DNA of 54,090 nt from contig MHBU01000018.1 of the NCBI GenBank assembly GCA_001803395.1, positions 20,648 to 74,737 of the forward strand, written 5' to 3'. The notes under the pieces were generated by a model. It was given only the letters and a program-made list of their open reading frames with translations. It was not told the origin of the DNA and ran no database searches. Made by a program: the position numbers and the translations under genes. The stretch comes from Methylotenera sp. RIFCSPLOWO2_02_FULL_45_14. GTDB lineage: Bacteria; Pseudomonadota; Gammaproteobacteria; Burkholderiales; Methylophilaceae. Shown here one piece after another: positions 36,777 to 45,601 of this stretch; positions within the stretch are counted from its first letter, which is position 1; each line of letters starts with the position of its first letter.

Positions 36777-38954
36777 ATGATGAAAACAAATATGTGGATG
36801 GCTAAAATTTTACAAGCAGCCCTGTTGCTGGGGCTAACAATGTTTTCAGGATTGCTATTAGCTGAAGATCAGTCGGCGTTAGCCAATAAAATTGAAAGCA
36901 TAGACTATTCCACCTTATCTGGAGGAAGGGTCAGTATTCGTGTAAAAACAACACTACCACTTAAAAATCCACCCGCTGGATTTACGCTCAACAATCCATC
37001 ACGTATTGCATTAGATTTTCCGCAAGTTGGCAATGGTCTTGCAAAAAACAATATCACAGCAGACCAAGGTTCACTAAAAAGCATTACCTTAGCGCAAGGC
37101 AAAGACCGCACGCGTTTAGTGCTGAATTTGTCTAAAAATGTAGGCTACAGCACGACCGCAAATGGCAATGAAGTCACTATCATGCTGCAAGGCAATGAAG
37201 TGAGCGCGAATAATGTGGTAGAAACCAAGTTTTCAGAGCCGAGTTTAGGGGCTCAGTCAGTCACCATCAATAACGTTGATTTTGCACGCGGTAAAAATGG
37301 AGAAGGACGCATTATTGTTGATTTATCTGATGCATCAGCGGGTATTAACATTAAGCAAAAAGGTAAAACTATCGTCGTTGATTTTATCAATACGGATGTG
37401 CCTGCAAACTTGCAACGCCGTTTGAATGTCACCAATTTCAATACGCCGGTGATCTATGTGGACACCATGAAACAAGGCAAAAATGGCCGCATGATTATTG
37501 AGCCCAAAGGTAACTGGGAGCAATCAGCGTATCAAGCTGATAAAAAATTCATTATTGACGTGCGTCAAGTGGTTGAAGACCCAAACAAGTTAGTGCGTGG
37601 CTCTAAACCTGGTTACGCGGGCGAGAAGCTATCATTAAACTTTCAAAATATTGAGGTGCGCTCAGTGTTGCAAGTCATTGCAGATTTTACCGGGCTTAAC
37701 ATTATTACCAGTGACACGGTTACCGGTAATTTAACCTTGCGCTTAAAAGATGTGCCTTGGGATCAGGCACTTGAAATTATTCTGCAGAGTAAGGGCTTGG
37801 ATAAACGTAAGAATGGCAATGTAATTTTGGTTGCACCTGCCGATGAGATCGCTGCAAAAGAAAAACAGGCGTTTGAAAGTCAGCAACAAATTGATGATGT
37901 TGAGCCAATGAAAACAGAGGTATTCACGCTAAATTACATGAAAGCTGAATCACTCAAAGACATTTTAAGTGACCCCAAACAAAAGCTGCTCTCAAAACGA
38001 GGTAGTGCGGTGCTTGACCCACGTACGAATACAGTATTTGTGCAAGATACCGCTAAGTATCTTGAGCAAGTACAAGCGATTATTAATAAAACAGACGTGG
38101 CAGTGAAGCAAGTAATGATTGAGTCGCGCTTAGTGATTGCCGATGATAAATACAGCAAGGCGCTGGGTGCAAAGTTTGGGGTTACGCAAACAGGGTCTCC
38201 AGGTAGAACATTCAGCACGGTAAGTGGCTCGATGGGCAATAGGCCAACTGCATATACTCCTGCAACTGGTACAATTCCTGCATCGTACACACAGGGTACA
38301 CATAATGGCGCAATTCAAACTGCTGTTACCGGAGGTGCCGTCACAACCAGCTCTGATGGGCTGCCTGACCTGATGTCCAACTTGCCCGTTGCAAAGGCCT
38401 TCGGCTCTTTTGCTTACAGCCTGTTTCATCTGCCAGCTGGTTTACTGCTGAACATGGAATTAACGGCGATGGAATCCGACAAGCGCGGTAAAATTGTTTC
38501 TAGTCCGCGTGTCACAACCGCAAATCAGCATAAAGCTAAAATTGCTGCAGGTACCGAGATACCCTACTTGCAAGCTTCTAGCAGTGGCGCTACGAACGTA
38601 GCTTTTAAGGCCGCGGTGCTTAGTCTGGAGGTGACGCCACAAATCACGCCTGATGACAAAATCATCATGGATATTGATGTTAAGAAAGATCGGGTGGGAA
38701 CAGTCTTCAGCGGTATCCCCTCAATTGACACGCAAAATATCCAGACGCAGGTGCTTGTGGGCAATGGGGAAACGGCTGTGCTTGGCGGCATTTATGAGCA
38801 AATAGAGCGTGATGATGTAGAGAAAGTGCCATTTTTTGGCGACTTGCCAATCATGGGTAATTTGTTTAGGAAGAAGGAAAGAGTAAGCGACAAAACAGAA
38901 CTGCTGATATTTATTACCCCAAAAATCGTGGATGATGGTTTAGCTTTGAAATAA
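36777..38954 (+). CDS. pilQ: Type IV pilus secretin PilQ
   Basis: Outer-membrane ring through which the pilus passes. About 725 residues from ATG 36777, chosen because an AAGGTG-type site precedes it and a signal peptide (ILQAALLLGLTMFSGLLLA) follows directly; ATG 36738 is an alternative. Two AMIN domains (about 35-250) are followed by an STN/N0 domain (SLNFQNIEVRSVLQVIADFT), an N1 domain and the secretin domain ending VPFFGDLPIMGNLFRKKERV. A Ser/Thr/Gly-rich loop lies near residues 480-520. Confidence 0.95.
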   Translation: MMKTNMWMAKILQAALLLGLTMFSGLLLAEDQSALANKIESIDYSTLSGGRVSIRVKTTLPLKNPPAGFTLNNPSRIALDFPQVGNGLAKNNITADQGSLKSITLAQGKDRTRLVLNLSKNVGYSTTANGNEVTIMLQGNEVSANNVVETKFSEPSLGAQSVTINNVDFARGKNGEGRIIVDLSDASAGINIKQKGKTIVVDFINTDVPANLQRRLNVTNFNTPVIYVDTMKQGKNGRMIIEPKGNWEQSAYQADKKFIIDVRQVVEDPNKLVRGSKPGYAGEKLSLNFQNIEVRSVLQVIADFTGLNIITSDTVTGNLTLRLKDVPWDQALEIILQSKGLDKRKNGNVILVAPADEIAAKEKQAFESQQQIDDVEPMKTEVFTLNYMKAESLKDILSDPKQKLLSKRGSAVLDPRTNTVFVQDTAKYLEQVQAIINKTDVAVKQVMIESRLVIADDKYSKALGAKFGVTQTGSPGRTFSTVSGSMGNRPTAYTPATGTIPASYTQGTHNGAIQTAVTGGAVTTSSDGLPDLMSNLPVAKAFGSFAYSLFHLPAGLLLNMELTAMESDKRGKIVSSPRVTTANQHKAKIAAGTEIPYLQASSSGATNVAFKAAVLSLEVTPQITPDDKIIMDIDVKKDRVGTVFSGIPSIDTQNIQTQVLVGNGETAVLGGIYEQIERDDVEKVPFFGDLPIMGNLFRKKERVSDKTELLIFITPKIVDDGLALK

Positions 38955-38994
38955 GTAAAATCAGCAAAATCTGACAGCGTGTTAAGATTGTCAT

Positions 38995-39026
38995 AAAATG
39001 CCCATCATATTTGTGATGGGCATTTT
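38995..39026 (+). terminator. Rho-independent terminator after pilQ
   Basis: AAAATGCCCATCA and its complement TGATGGGCATTTT form a long stem around a short loop, with T residues at the end. It can work in both directions and separates the pil operon from aroK. Confidence 0.85.
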
Positions 39027-39067
39027 GCTTTACAAGGTGCAGTTTTTAGGAACAAGGGTATTTTTAA

Positions 39068-39574
39068 TTGGATAACATTTACTTTATAGGCCTGATGGGT
39101 GCTGGCAAAACGACTATTGGCCGTTTGCTGGCAAAACAATTGGGTCGTGATTTTTACGATTCTGACGTTGAAATTGAGCGTAAAACGGGTGTAAAAATCC
39201 CTTTAATTTTTGACTTAGAAGGTGAAGATGGTTTTCGTAAACGCGAAACTGCGACCATTGAAGAATTGACCCAGTTAAAAAACATTGTCATGGCAACAGG
39301 CGGTGGTGCGGTATTGTTGCCAGAAAATAGAGCGCTGCTTAAACGCAATAGCAAAATAATCTATTTGCGTGGCAAGGTCAATGATTTATACCAGCGTACA
39401 CGTCATGATAAAACTCGCCCATTATTACAAGGTGGCAATTTGCGGCAAAAACTTGAGCGTTTATATATCCAGCGCGACCCAATTTACACCGGCTTGGCGG
39501 ATTACATTGTAGATACTGGCGCGCAATCAGCCGTAGAAATTACCCATACCATTGAACAGTTATTAACAAATTAA
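39068..39574 (+). CDS. aroK: Shikimate kinase
   Basis: Phosphorylates shikimate at O3 in aromatic amino-acid synthesis. It has 168 residues with a TTG start and AAGGG upstream. Walker A is FIGLMGAGKTTIGRLLA, the shikimate-binding region is DSDVEIERKTGVKIP, and ATGGGAVLLPENRALL plus the lid arginine in RHDKTRPLL are intact. aroB follows 24 bases later. Confidence 0.96.
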   Translation: MDNIYFIGLMGAGKTTIGRLLAKQLGRDFYDSDVEIERKTGVKIPLIFDLEGEDGFRKRETATIEELTQLKNIVMATGGGAVLLPENRALLKRNSKIIYLRGKVNDLYQRTRHDKTRPLLQGGNLRQKLERLYIQRDPIYTGLADYIVDTGAQSAVEITHTIEQLLTN

Positions 39575-39598
39575 ATTAACACTAAACTCAACATACAA

Positions 39599-40705
39599 AT
39601 GCAAACACTCAAAGTAGAATTAGCCAATAGAAGCTACCCAATACATATTGGGCGCAATTTAATTGCAGATGCCAGCCTCATATTGCCCCACCTAAAACGT
39701 AAACATGTCGCCATTGTGACCAACACCACAGTTGCGCCATTATATTTAGACAAATTAACGCAAACGTTACAAACTGCGGGTGTTTCTGTAATCCCTATTA
39801 TTCTGCCAGATGGCGAAGCCTATAAAAACACAGAAACGCTCAATAAAATTTACGATGCCTTGTTGCAAAATCGCTGCGAGCGCAGCACAACGTTGATAGC
39901 GCTTGGCGGCGGCGTGATTGGCGACTTAACAGGCTATGCGGCGGCAACTTATTTGCGCGGCGTGCCATTTATACAAATCCCCACTACGCTGCTTTCTCAG
40001 GTGGATTCATCCGTAGGCGGCAAAACCGGCATCAACCACCCGCTGGGTAAAAACATGATAGGTGCTTTTTACCAGCCACAACTGGTGCTGGCTGATATTG
40101 ATACCTTACAAACATTACCAGCAAGAGAATTTTCTGCAGGCATGGCAGAAGTCATTAAATATGGCTTAATCCGCGATGCAGAATTTTTTGATTGGCTAGA
40201 AGTGAATATCGCCAAACTCATGGTGTTAGATGAAGCCGCATTGAGCTACGCCATCTACCGCTCATGCCAAAACAAAGCAGAAGTCGTGGCGCTTGATGAA
40301 CACGAAAACGGTGAACGCGCACTGTTAAACCTGGGCCACACTTTTGGCCACGCTATTGAAAACGCAATGGGTTATGGCGTATGGCTGCATGGCGAGGCCG
40401 TAGCGGCAGGCACCATGATGGCGGCAGATTTATCGCAACGCATGGGCTGGCTAACCAGTGATGAAGTAAAGCGCATATTTGCGCTATTAACAGCGGCTAA
40501 CTTACCATTACAAGCACCAAAATTAGGCGTAGATAAATATCTGGATTTAATGCAGTTAGATAAAAAAGTAGCCGATGGAAAAATTAGATTAGTATTGCAA
40601 CAAGGCATTGGTAAAGCCGTGATTACCAGCGACTATGATGCTGAAAAATTAAAAGAAACATTGGCGCTAAACTATCGGCACGAGGTCGTGCCTCCTACAA
40701 GGTAG
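39599..40705 (+). CDS. aroB: 3-dehydroquinate synthase
   Basis: Converts DAHP to 3-dehydroquinate, using NAD and a metal ion. It has 368 residues. NAD-binding [39 protein letters not shown] and the metal histidines in [13 protein letters not shown] and [10 protein letters not shown] are present. The last nine residues (RHEVVPPTR) and the stop codon are read from a REP-like palindromic pair that overlaps the gene end, so the C-terminus was probably remodelled by the repeat. Confidence 0.95.
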   Translation: MQTLKVELANRSYPIHIGRNLIADASLILPHLKRKHVAIVTNTTVAPLYLDKLTQTLQTAGVSVIPIILPDGEAYKNTETLNKIYDALLQNRCERSTTLIALGGGVIGDLTGYAAATYLRGVPFIQIPTTLLSQVDSSVGGKTGINHPLGKNMIGAFYQPQLVLADIDTLQTLPAREFSAGMAEVIKYGLIRDAEFFDWLEVNIAKLMVLDEAALSYAIYRSCQNKAEVVALDEHENGERALLNLGHTFGHAIENAMGYGVWLHGEAVAAGTMMAADLSQRMGWLTSDEVKRIFALLTAANLPLQAPKLGVDKYLDLMQLDKKVADGKIRLVLQQGIGKAVITSDYDAEKLKETLALNYRHEVVPPTR

Positions 40706-40724
40706 GAGCGACGACCTCGTCGCG
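40678..40724. repeat. Head-to-head REP-like pair (BIME-like) at the aroB stop
   Basis: Left unit, minus orientation, 40678-40698: stem GCACGA/TCGTGC with a GG loop, then CTCCTAC. Right unit, plus orientation, 40702-40724: GTAGGAG then stem GCGACG/CGTCGC with an ACCT loop. The units share the GTAGGAG head and have different but fully paired stems. The TAG of the right unit (40703-40705) is the aroB stop codon. A GTAG head followed by a stem-loop is the layout of REP elements moved by RAYT transposases. Confidence 0.85.
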
Positions 40725-40737
40725 AAATGGATAATAT

Positions 40738-41862
40738 ATGAACAATCTCGCCCCCTACGCCGCCAATCCTGCATTATCCATAGGCCGCCAATTTAACGAG
40801 CCGCCATCCTCTACCCGCAACGCCTTCCAACGCGATCGTGACCGCATTATCCACTCCACCGCCTTTCGCCGCCTGGAATACAAAACGCAAGTATTTGTAA
40901 ACCACGAAGGTGACTTATTTCGCACCCGCTTAACGCACAGCCTGGAAGTCGCCCAAATGGCGCGTGGCATCGCGCGTACACTCAACCTGCATGAAGATCT
41001 CACCGAAGCCATCGCATTAGCGCATGATCTGGGTCACACCCCATTTGGCCATGCCGGGCAAGACGCACTCAATGCATGTATGCGTGATTTTGGCGGCTTT
41101 GAACACAACCTGCAATCATTACGCGTGGTAGAGCAGCTAGAACAGCGCTACGCCGAGTTTGACGGCTTAAACTTAACCTTTGAAGTGCGTGAAGGCATCC
41201 TCAAACATTGCTCCATTAAAAATGCCAAACAGTTGGGCGACGTAGGCCAGCGCTTTATAGATAAAACCAGCCCCAGTTTAGAAGCGCAACTCACCAACTA
41301 CGCTGATGAAATCGCCTATAACAACCATGACATTGATGATGGCCTGCGCTCAGGCTTAATCACCATAGAACAATTATCCAAAGTCGAACTGTTTGCGCAA
41401 AATTTGGCAGAGGTAAAAACTAAATACCCAAAATTAGAGCAGAAGCGTCTAATACACGAAACCGTACGCCGCATGATCAACACCCTGGTGGTGGATTTAT
41501 GCACGCAAAGCGCACACAACATTGCACAACACCAACCGCAAAGCATTGCCGATATTCGCCAGCTACCGCCATTGGTAAATTTTAGTGATGAAATTGCCGC
41601 GCAAAATCAAAAACTCAAACAATTTTTACGCAAAAATCTATACCACCATTATAAAGTCAACCGCATGAGCGCAAAAGCCACGCGCATCGTGCGCGAGCTG
41701 TTTGCCGTGTTTTTTGAAAATACAGGCTTATTGCCCAACGAATTTCAAACCTACGCTGAAATTGACAAACCTCGCGCAGTGGCAGATTACATTGCCGGTA
41801 TGACCGACCGCTATGCCATCCGCGAGCATCGTAAATTGTTTACGGTAGAAGAGTATTTGTAG
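40738..41862 (+). CDS. dgt: dGTP triphosphohydrolase-like protein (HD domain)
   Basis: Hydrolyses dNTPs to nucleosides and triphosphate, controlling nucleotide pools. It has 374 residues, the shorter type common in betaproteobacteria and alphaproteobacteria. The HD metal residues are in [36 protein letters not shown] and [15 protein letters not shown]. The C-terminus is intact. The TAG stop (41860-41862) is part of a REP-like GTAG head, as in aroB. Confidence 0.92.
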   Translation: MNNLAPYAANPALSIGRQFNEPPSSTRNAFQRDRDRIIHSTAFRRLEYKTQVFVNHEGDLFRTRLTHSLEVAQMARGIARTLNLHEDLTEAIALAHDLGHTPFGHAGQDALNACMRDFGGFEHNLQSLRVVEQLEQRYAEFDGLNLTFEVREGILKHCSIKNAKQLGDVGQRFIDKTSPSLEAQLTNYADEIAYNNHDIDDGLRSGLITIEQLSKVELFAQNLAEVKTKYPKLEQKRLIHETVRRMINTLVVDLCTQSAHNIAQHQPQSIADIRQLPPLVNFSDEIAAQNQKLKQFLRKNLYHHYKVNRMSAKATRIVRELFAVFFENTGLLPNEFQTYAEIDKPRAVADYIAGMTDRYAIREHRKLFTVEEYL

Positions 41863-41990
41863 GGGCGACGACCTAGTTTAGCAACACTTGCCAGCAAGCT
41901 GGCTTTAGTGTTGATTATCAGTTTTATCTGGCGCGAAAAATGGTGCTATGAATTCCATCACTGCAATTGGCACGTGATCTTGCCTCCTAC
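41859..41990. repeat. REP-like pair with a second hairpin element (H1) in its left unit
   Basis: A plus-orientation REP head and half-stem GTAGGGGCGACGACCTAG (41859-41876) is cut by hairpin element H1. H1 spans about 41877-41929, with outer stem CAACACT/AGTGTTG and inner stem GCCAGC/GCTGGC around AA. The tail GGCGCGAAAAATGG then resembles the tail CGTCGCGAAATGG of the intact REP at 40718-40730. A degraded minus-orientation REP (GCACGTGATCTTGC then CTCCTAC, 41971-41990) closes the pair. Confidence 0.75.
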
Positions 41991-42095
41991 ATACGACTTT
42001 TCAAGTGCTTTAGCGCTTAGCAAATTAGCAATACTTGCCTGCGAAGCGGGCTTAGTAGTGTTTATCAGTTTCTCCTGATCGGAGTGCCCGTGGTA
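41990..42095. repeat. P element interrupted by hairpin element H2
   Basis: 41990-42020 is identical over 31 bases to 42096-42126, and 42080-42096 is identical over 17 bases to 42132-42148. Between them, 58 bases (42021-42078) replace the AAAA (42127-42130) of the intact copy. The inserted part is H2: outer stem CAATACT/AGTAGTG (one mismatch), inner stem GCCTGC/GCGGGC with a GAA loop, then TTATCAGTTT. Confidence 0.9.
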
Positions 42096-42147
42096 CATAC
42101 GACTTTTCAAGTGCTTTAGCGCTTAGAAAATCGGAGTGCCCGTGGTA
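42096..42147. repeat. Intact P element
   Basis: 52-base palindromic repeat. AAGTGCT/AGCGCTT pair around TT, flanked by TTTTC/GAAAA-type and CGA/TCG pairing, and ending GGAGTGCCCGTGGTA. A third copy at 43834-43884 has the stem AATGGCT/AGCCATT, a different sequence with pairing kept. Confidence 0.88.
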
Positions 42148-42213
42148 CAAAAATCCTTATGTTGCAAATTTACAACAAATGTAAATAATTGTGACAAAAA
42201 TGCTAACTTTAGG

Positions 42214-42242
42214 TTGTGTCAGCCAAATCACTTGGGTATATT
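42214..42242 (+). promoter_or_regulatory. Candidate sigma70 promoter for the porin
   Basis: TTGTGT (42214-42219), a 17-base spacer and TATATT (42237-42242). The -35 box is poor but the -10 box and spacing are good. It would give a leader of about 170 bases. Confidence 0.4.
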
Positions 42243-42418
42243 AACCACACCTTCTTGATGAAGCTACTTGTAAGCTAGTCTTGCAAAGTAGTGAAAGTCG
42301 AGAGAGTTTGCAAACTTTCTCTTGCGTTTATTGCTACAGCCGGCTTGCCGGCACTGGCAAAAAATAAAAGAGGTAAAACTTAAGTAACACAAACGCAATA
42401 TATTTTATGGAGATTTAT

Positions 42419-43636
42419 ATGAAAACAACAATTAAATTAGCAGTTGCTTCAGCTTTAATCGCTGCAGCTTCAAGCGCTAACGCTGGTATTATTATTCCAG
42501 CTGGCGATTGGACAGTAGACATTAACGGTAACGTGAATGCTTATTTCATCCACAACCGTTCATCAGACAACAACACTGTTTTAGGCGGTTTGGCAAATAC
42601 TGAATCTGGTAATGCAGACAATAATAGCTCATCATCAAGCATCAACACTGGGTTATTGCCTTCATGGTTAGGTGTTTCTGGTAAAACACGTCAAAACGAC
42701 TTGGACGTTGGTTTCACAATCAGCTTCCAACCAGGTGCATCAGGTAAAACATCATTATCTGCTGGCGCTGCCAGTAATTCTGAATTCCGTCAAGCATCTA
42801 TCACATTCGGTGACAAATCATGGGGTTCTATCAAAATCGGTAAAGACTTAGGTGTTTTCGGTTCTGATGCTATTCTAAGTGACATGACATTGTTAGGCGT
42901 TGGCTCACAAGGTCTTGTTGGTACAGCGGGTGGTACTACAACTACACTAGGTCGTATCGGTACTGGTTACCTGTATGCTGACTTCAATGGTCAAATCAAC
43001 TACACATCACCAAATTGGAATGGTTTCAGCTTTGTTGCTGGTATCGACCAACCATTAAATACATTGAACCTAGCTGGTGGTGCAAGCACTGCTTCAACAG
43101 GTGCTCAAAAAACGCCAGGTTTCGTGGGTAATGTTTCTTACTCATGGGCTGGTGATGTAGCTGGTAAAGTTTGGGCTGAAGCTAAAACACAAAACGTTGA
43201 GTATGGTGGCACTGTTGGTAAAGAACGTGCAACTGCTTTTGGTATCGGTGCTAAAGTTGATGTTGCTGGTTTTGGTTTAGTAGGTTACTACTATGACGCT
43301 GATGGTGTTGGTACAACAGCATTCTTGATGGACGGTGTTGCTGCTAACGGCAAATCACGTGATTCAGACGGTGGTTACGTACAAGCTACTTACACAATCC
43401 CAGGTGTTGGTACTAAATTGGGCGTTAGCTGGGGTATCAGCAAGCTTGATGAAGCATCAGGTGAAGTTGCTACAACTTTAGTTAAAGAAAATGAAATGTG
43501 GACAGTTGGTGCTTACCATCCACTTACAAAACACTTGAACTTGGTTGCTGAGTACTCACAAGTTACTGCTGAAAACCATGCAGGTGCTGAAAACGAATCA
43601 GACATTGCTTCAGTAGGCGCAATCTTATTCTTCTAG
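42419..43636 (+). CDS. Gram-negative outer-membrane porin
   Basis: 405 residues from the ATG at 42419 (MKTTIKLAVASALIAAASSANA), with GGAG upstream. A typical signal peptide is cleaved after ANA, leaving a beta-barrel rich in Gly, Ser, Thr and aromatic residues and ending in Phe-Phe, the usual outer-membrane insertion signal. TRQNDLDVGFTISFQ and SIKIGKDLGVFGSDAILSDM match general porins. Codons are unusually uniform (GGT, GCT, TCA), as expected for a highly expressed gene. The substrate is unknown. Confidence 0.9.
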   Translation: MKTTIKLAVASALIAAASSANAGIIIPAGDWTVDINGNVNAYFIHNRSSDNNTVLGGLANTESGNADNNSSSSSINTGLLPSWLGVSGKTRQNDLDVGFTISFQPGASGKTSLSAGAASNSEFRQASITFGDKSWGSIKIGKDLGVFGSDAILSDMTLLGVGSQGLVGTAGGTTTTLGRIGTGYLYADFNGQINYTSPNWNGFSFVAGIDQPLNTLNLAGGASTASTGAQKTPGFVGNVSYSWAGDVAGKVWAEAKTQNVEYGGTVGKERATAFGIGAKVDVAGFGLVGYYYDADGVGTTAFLMDGVAANGKSRDSDGGYVQATYTIPGVGTKLGVSWGISKLDEASGEVATTLVKENEMWTVGAYHPLTKHLNLVAEYSQVTAENHAGAENESDIASVGAILFF

Positions 43637-43642
43637 GATAAC

Positions 43643-43658
43643 GCAGGGTTAACCCTGC
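43643..43658. other. Perfect palindrome just after the porin stop
   Basis: GCAGGGTTAACCCTGC is a perfect 16-base palindrome seven bases after the stop. It may protect the 3' end of the mRNA or assist termination. Confidence 0.7.
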
Positions 43659-43681
43659 TTTAGAATTGAAGTTTAAATAAA

Positions 43682-43707
43682 AACGGCATTTTCGGATGCC
43701 GTTTTTT
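43682..43707 (+). terminator. Rho-independent terminator of the porin
   Basis: AACGGCAT/ATGCCGTT stem around TTTCGG followed by a T-run. Confidence 0.92.
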
Positions 43708-43741
43708 TATTTTAAGCAAGCGTAGCCTCGATGCAATGAAT

Positions 43742-43817
43742 CAGAAAAACTGATAAGCACTACTCAGAATAAACTGATAAGTACTACTAAACCCGCTTCG
43801 CAGGCAAGTATTACTAA
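43742..43817. repeat. Hairpin element H3 (minus orientation) with partial duplication
   Basis: A complete copy with ACTGATAAGTACTACTAA, apex CCCGC-TTC-GCAGG (43792-43804) and CAAGTATTACTAA. It is preceded by a repeat of its left end: CAGAAAAACTGATAAGCAC begins at 43742 and CAGAATAAACTGATAAGTAC at 43765. Confidence 0.85.
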
Positions 43818-43833
43818 TAAACCAGCAAGCTGG

Positions 43834-43884
43834 CATACGACTTTTCAATGGCTTTAGCCATTAGAAAATCGGAGTGCCTGTGGT
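43834..43884. repeat. P element copy 3
   Basis: Matches the P element at 42096-42147 except in the hairpin stem, which is AATGGCT/AGCCATT here, and two changes near the end. Both sides of the stem differ together, keeping seven base pairs. Confidence 0.88.
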
Positions 43885-44026
43885 GTAAGTATTGCTAAAT
43901 GCAATCGAGGGATAACGTAACGGATCCCCCTCGATTACGCTGCGCTTTCACTCAGAATAATGAGCTTTAGCTCATATATTCTGTGGGGAAGACCTTCACG
44001 GTCTCATCAAGGCTACAAATTCCTAC

Positions 44027-44052
44027 AACGGCAACTTCGGTTGCCGTTTTTT
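44027..44052 (+). terminator. Orphan rho-independent terminator
   Basis: AACGGCAAC/GTTGCCGTT stem with a TTCG tetraloop and a T-run, very strong. The porin already has its own terminator 320 bases upstream, so this one may end a short unrecognised transcript from the hairpin mosaic or act as a back-up. Confidence 0.88.
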
Positions 44053-44167
44053 ATAGCTTAAAATTTATGAGTCACTTAGCGGGAATGAGATGGGGTCAGC
44101 TCAGTCTGATTCCACTTTACACATATTTGAGTATGCGTGAAGGTTACGTTCGCTACAGTTTCATTAT

Positions 44168-45565
44168 TTATTCGTCTATCCCTAATTCCTGAATTTTTCT
44201 GGTTAGCGTGTTGCGCCCCATACCTAGTTGAGTGGCAGCTTCAATGCGGCGGCCGTGGGTATGCGCTAAGGCTTTTTCGATTAAGATGCGTTCAAATATC
44301 TGTGTGCGGGTTTCCAGTACGTTTTGTTCACCGCGATTCAATGCATCACTTACTTCAGCGGCAAGGGCTTCTTGCCATGTAGTGGTTGCGCTGGTTTTGA
44401 TGTTGTCTTCTTTTAGTTCTGGAGGTAGATCGGCGATGTCGATGTTTTGACCTGGTGCCATCACCGTTAGCCAGTGGCATACGTTTTCTAGTTGGCGTAC
44501 ATTGCCGCTCCAGTTAACGGCGCTTAGGTATTTAAGTGCGGCTACCGAGGGTTGTTTGGCTTCTACGCCGAGCTCGGTGGCGCTGTGTTGTAGAAAATGT
44601 TTTATCAGTAATGGAATATCTTCACGGCGCTCACGCAGTGCCGGCAGTCGCAGCCTAATGACGTTCAGGCGGTGAAATAAGTCTTCACGAAATAATCCGG
44701 TTTTAACGCGTTCTTCTAAATCTTGGTGGGTGGCGGCAATAATGCGTACATTAACTTTAATCGGTTGGTGACCACCTACGCGGTAAAATTGGCCGTCACT
44801 GAGTACGCGCAGCAGCCGTGTTTGCAGGTCGGCTGGCATGTCGCCGATTTCATCTAAAAACAATGTGCCGGTGTCCGCTTGTTCAAAGCGCCCGCGGCGT
44901 GAGGCTGCGGCACCCGTAAAGGCGCCACGCTCATGGCCAAATAGTTCTGATTCGAGTAAGTCTTTGGGGATAGCCGCAGTGTTAATGGCAATAAAAGGTT
45001 TGTCTGCACGTGGGCTATGGCGGTGCAGGGCGCGCGCTACCAGTTCTTTACCGCTGCCAGATTCACCGTTGAGCAGTACGGTGGCATGGGAGCGGCTTAA
45101 ACGCCCAATGGCTCTAAACACCTCTTGCATTGAGGGTGCTTGGCCGATGATTTCAGGCGTTTCTTCTGTGCTGATATTGTTTGCAGTTTCAGAGGCTTGC
45201 CTAGTGCTTTCATCGACTGCGCGTTTGATAATATCAATGGCTTGATCAACGTCAAATGGTTTTGCCAGGTATTCAAATGCGCCACCTTGAAACGCTGCCA
45301 CTGCGCTTTCAAGGTCTGAATATGCGGTCATGATGATGACGGGAATATCGGGGTATTGCCGCTTGATTTCGCTTAAAAAATCTAAACCAGAGCCGTTGGG
45401 CATGCGAATGTCGCTGACCACGACTTGCGGTTGTTCGCGCTCTAGTGCGTTTAGCGCTTCAGCCACAGATGAGAAGGTTTTAAATTCTAAATCTGTGCGC
45501 GCAAGGGCTTTTTCAAACACCCAGCGGATAGATTTGTCGTCGTCGATGATCCAGATTGGTTTCAT
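44168..45565 (-). CDS. glnG: Nitrogen regulation response regulator NtrC
   Basis: Sigma54-dependent activator of nitrogen-starvation genes. It has 465 residues from the ATG at 45565 (MKPIWIIDDDKSIRWVFEKA); an upstream ATG at 45613 would read through repeat DNA and is rejected. The receiver has the phosphorylated Asp in VVVSDIRMPNGSG. The AAA+ domain is intact, with GESGSGKELVARAL, GAFTGAAASRRGRF and TLFLDEIGDMP. The C-terminal Fis-type helix-turn-helix is GRRIEAATQLGMGRNTLTRK. Together with rpoN and the glnA promoter it forms a complete regulatory set in this window. Confidence 0.96.
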   Translation of the reverse strand: MKPIWIIDDDKSIRWVFEKALARTDLEFKTFSSVAEALNALEREQPQVVVSDIRMPNGSGLDFLSEIKRQYPDIPVIIMTAYSDLESAVAAFQGGAFEYLAKPFDVDQAIDIIKRAVDESTRQASETANNISTEETPEIIGQAPSMQEVFRAIGRLSRSHATVLLNGESGSGKELVARALHRHSPRADKPFIAINTAAIPKDLLESELFGHERGAFTGAAASRRGRFEQADTGTLFLDEIGDMPADLQTRLLRVLSDGQFYRVGGHQPIKVNVRIIAATHQDLEERVKTGLFREDLFHRLNVIRLRLPALRERREDIPLLIKHFLQHSATELGVEAKQPSVAALKYLSAVNWSGNVRQLENVCHWLTVMAPGQNIDIADLPPELKEDNIKTSATTTWQEALAAEVSDALNRGEQNVLETRTQIFERILIEKALAHTHGRRIEAATQLGMGRNTLTRKIQELGIDE

Positions 45566-45601
45566 GTGGTTCTCAAAATAATATTTAATATGTGCATAGA
45601 T

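Larger units (their letters stand above)
41863..42418. other. dgt-porin intergenic region
   Basis: 556 bases: REP-like pair with H1 (to 41990), interrupted P element with H2 (41990-42095), intact P element (42096-42147), a candidate porin promoter (42214-42242) and a leader of about 170 bases with three small hairpins. These are GCTACTT...AAGTAG near 42262-42292, a GTTTGCAAAC-centred palindrome near 42300-42322, and CCGGC/GCCGG near 42342-42353. Confidence 0.7.
43637..44167. other. Porin-ntrC intergenic region, hairpin mosaic
   Basis: 531 bases without a gene. In order: palindrome and terminator; a partly duplicated H element in minus orientation (43742-43817); a truncated H apex CCAGC-AA-GCTGG (43822-43833); P3 (43834-43884); an inverted pair AATCGAGGG (43903-43911) / CCCTCGATT (43928-43936); a P-like stem ATGAGCT/AGCTCAT around TT (43970-43985); a hairpin AGACC/GGTCT (about 43989-44004); and a second terminator (44027-44052). 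Confidence 0.75.

Noticed and set aside
41863-44167. Possible CRISPR array because of repeated units
   Set aside because: Repeats are of several kinds, irregularly spaced, in both orientations and nested; there are no uniform spacers and no cas genes.
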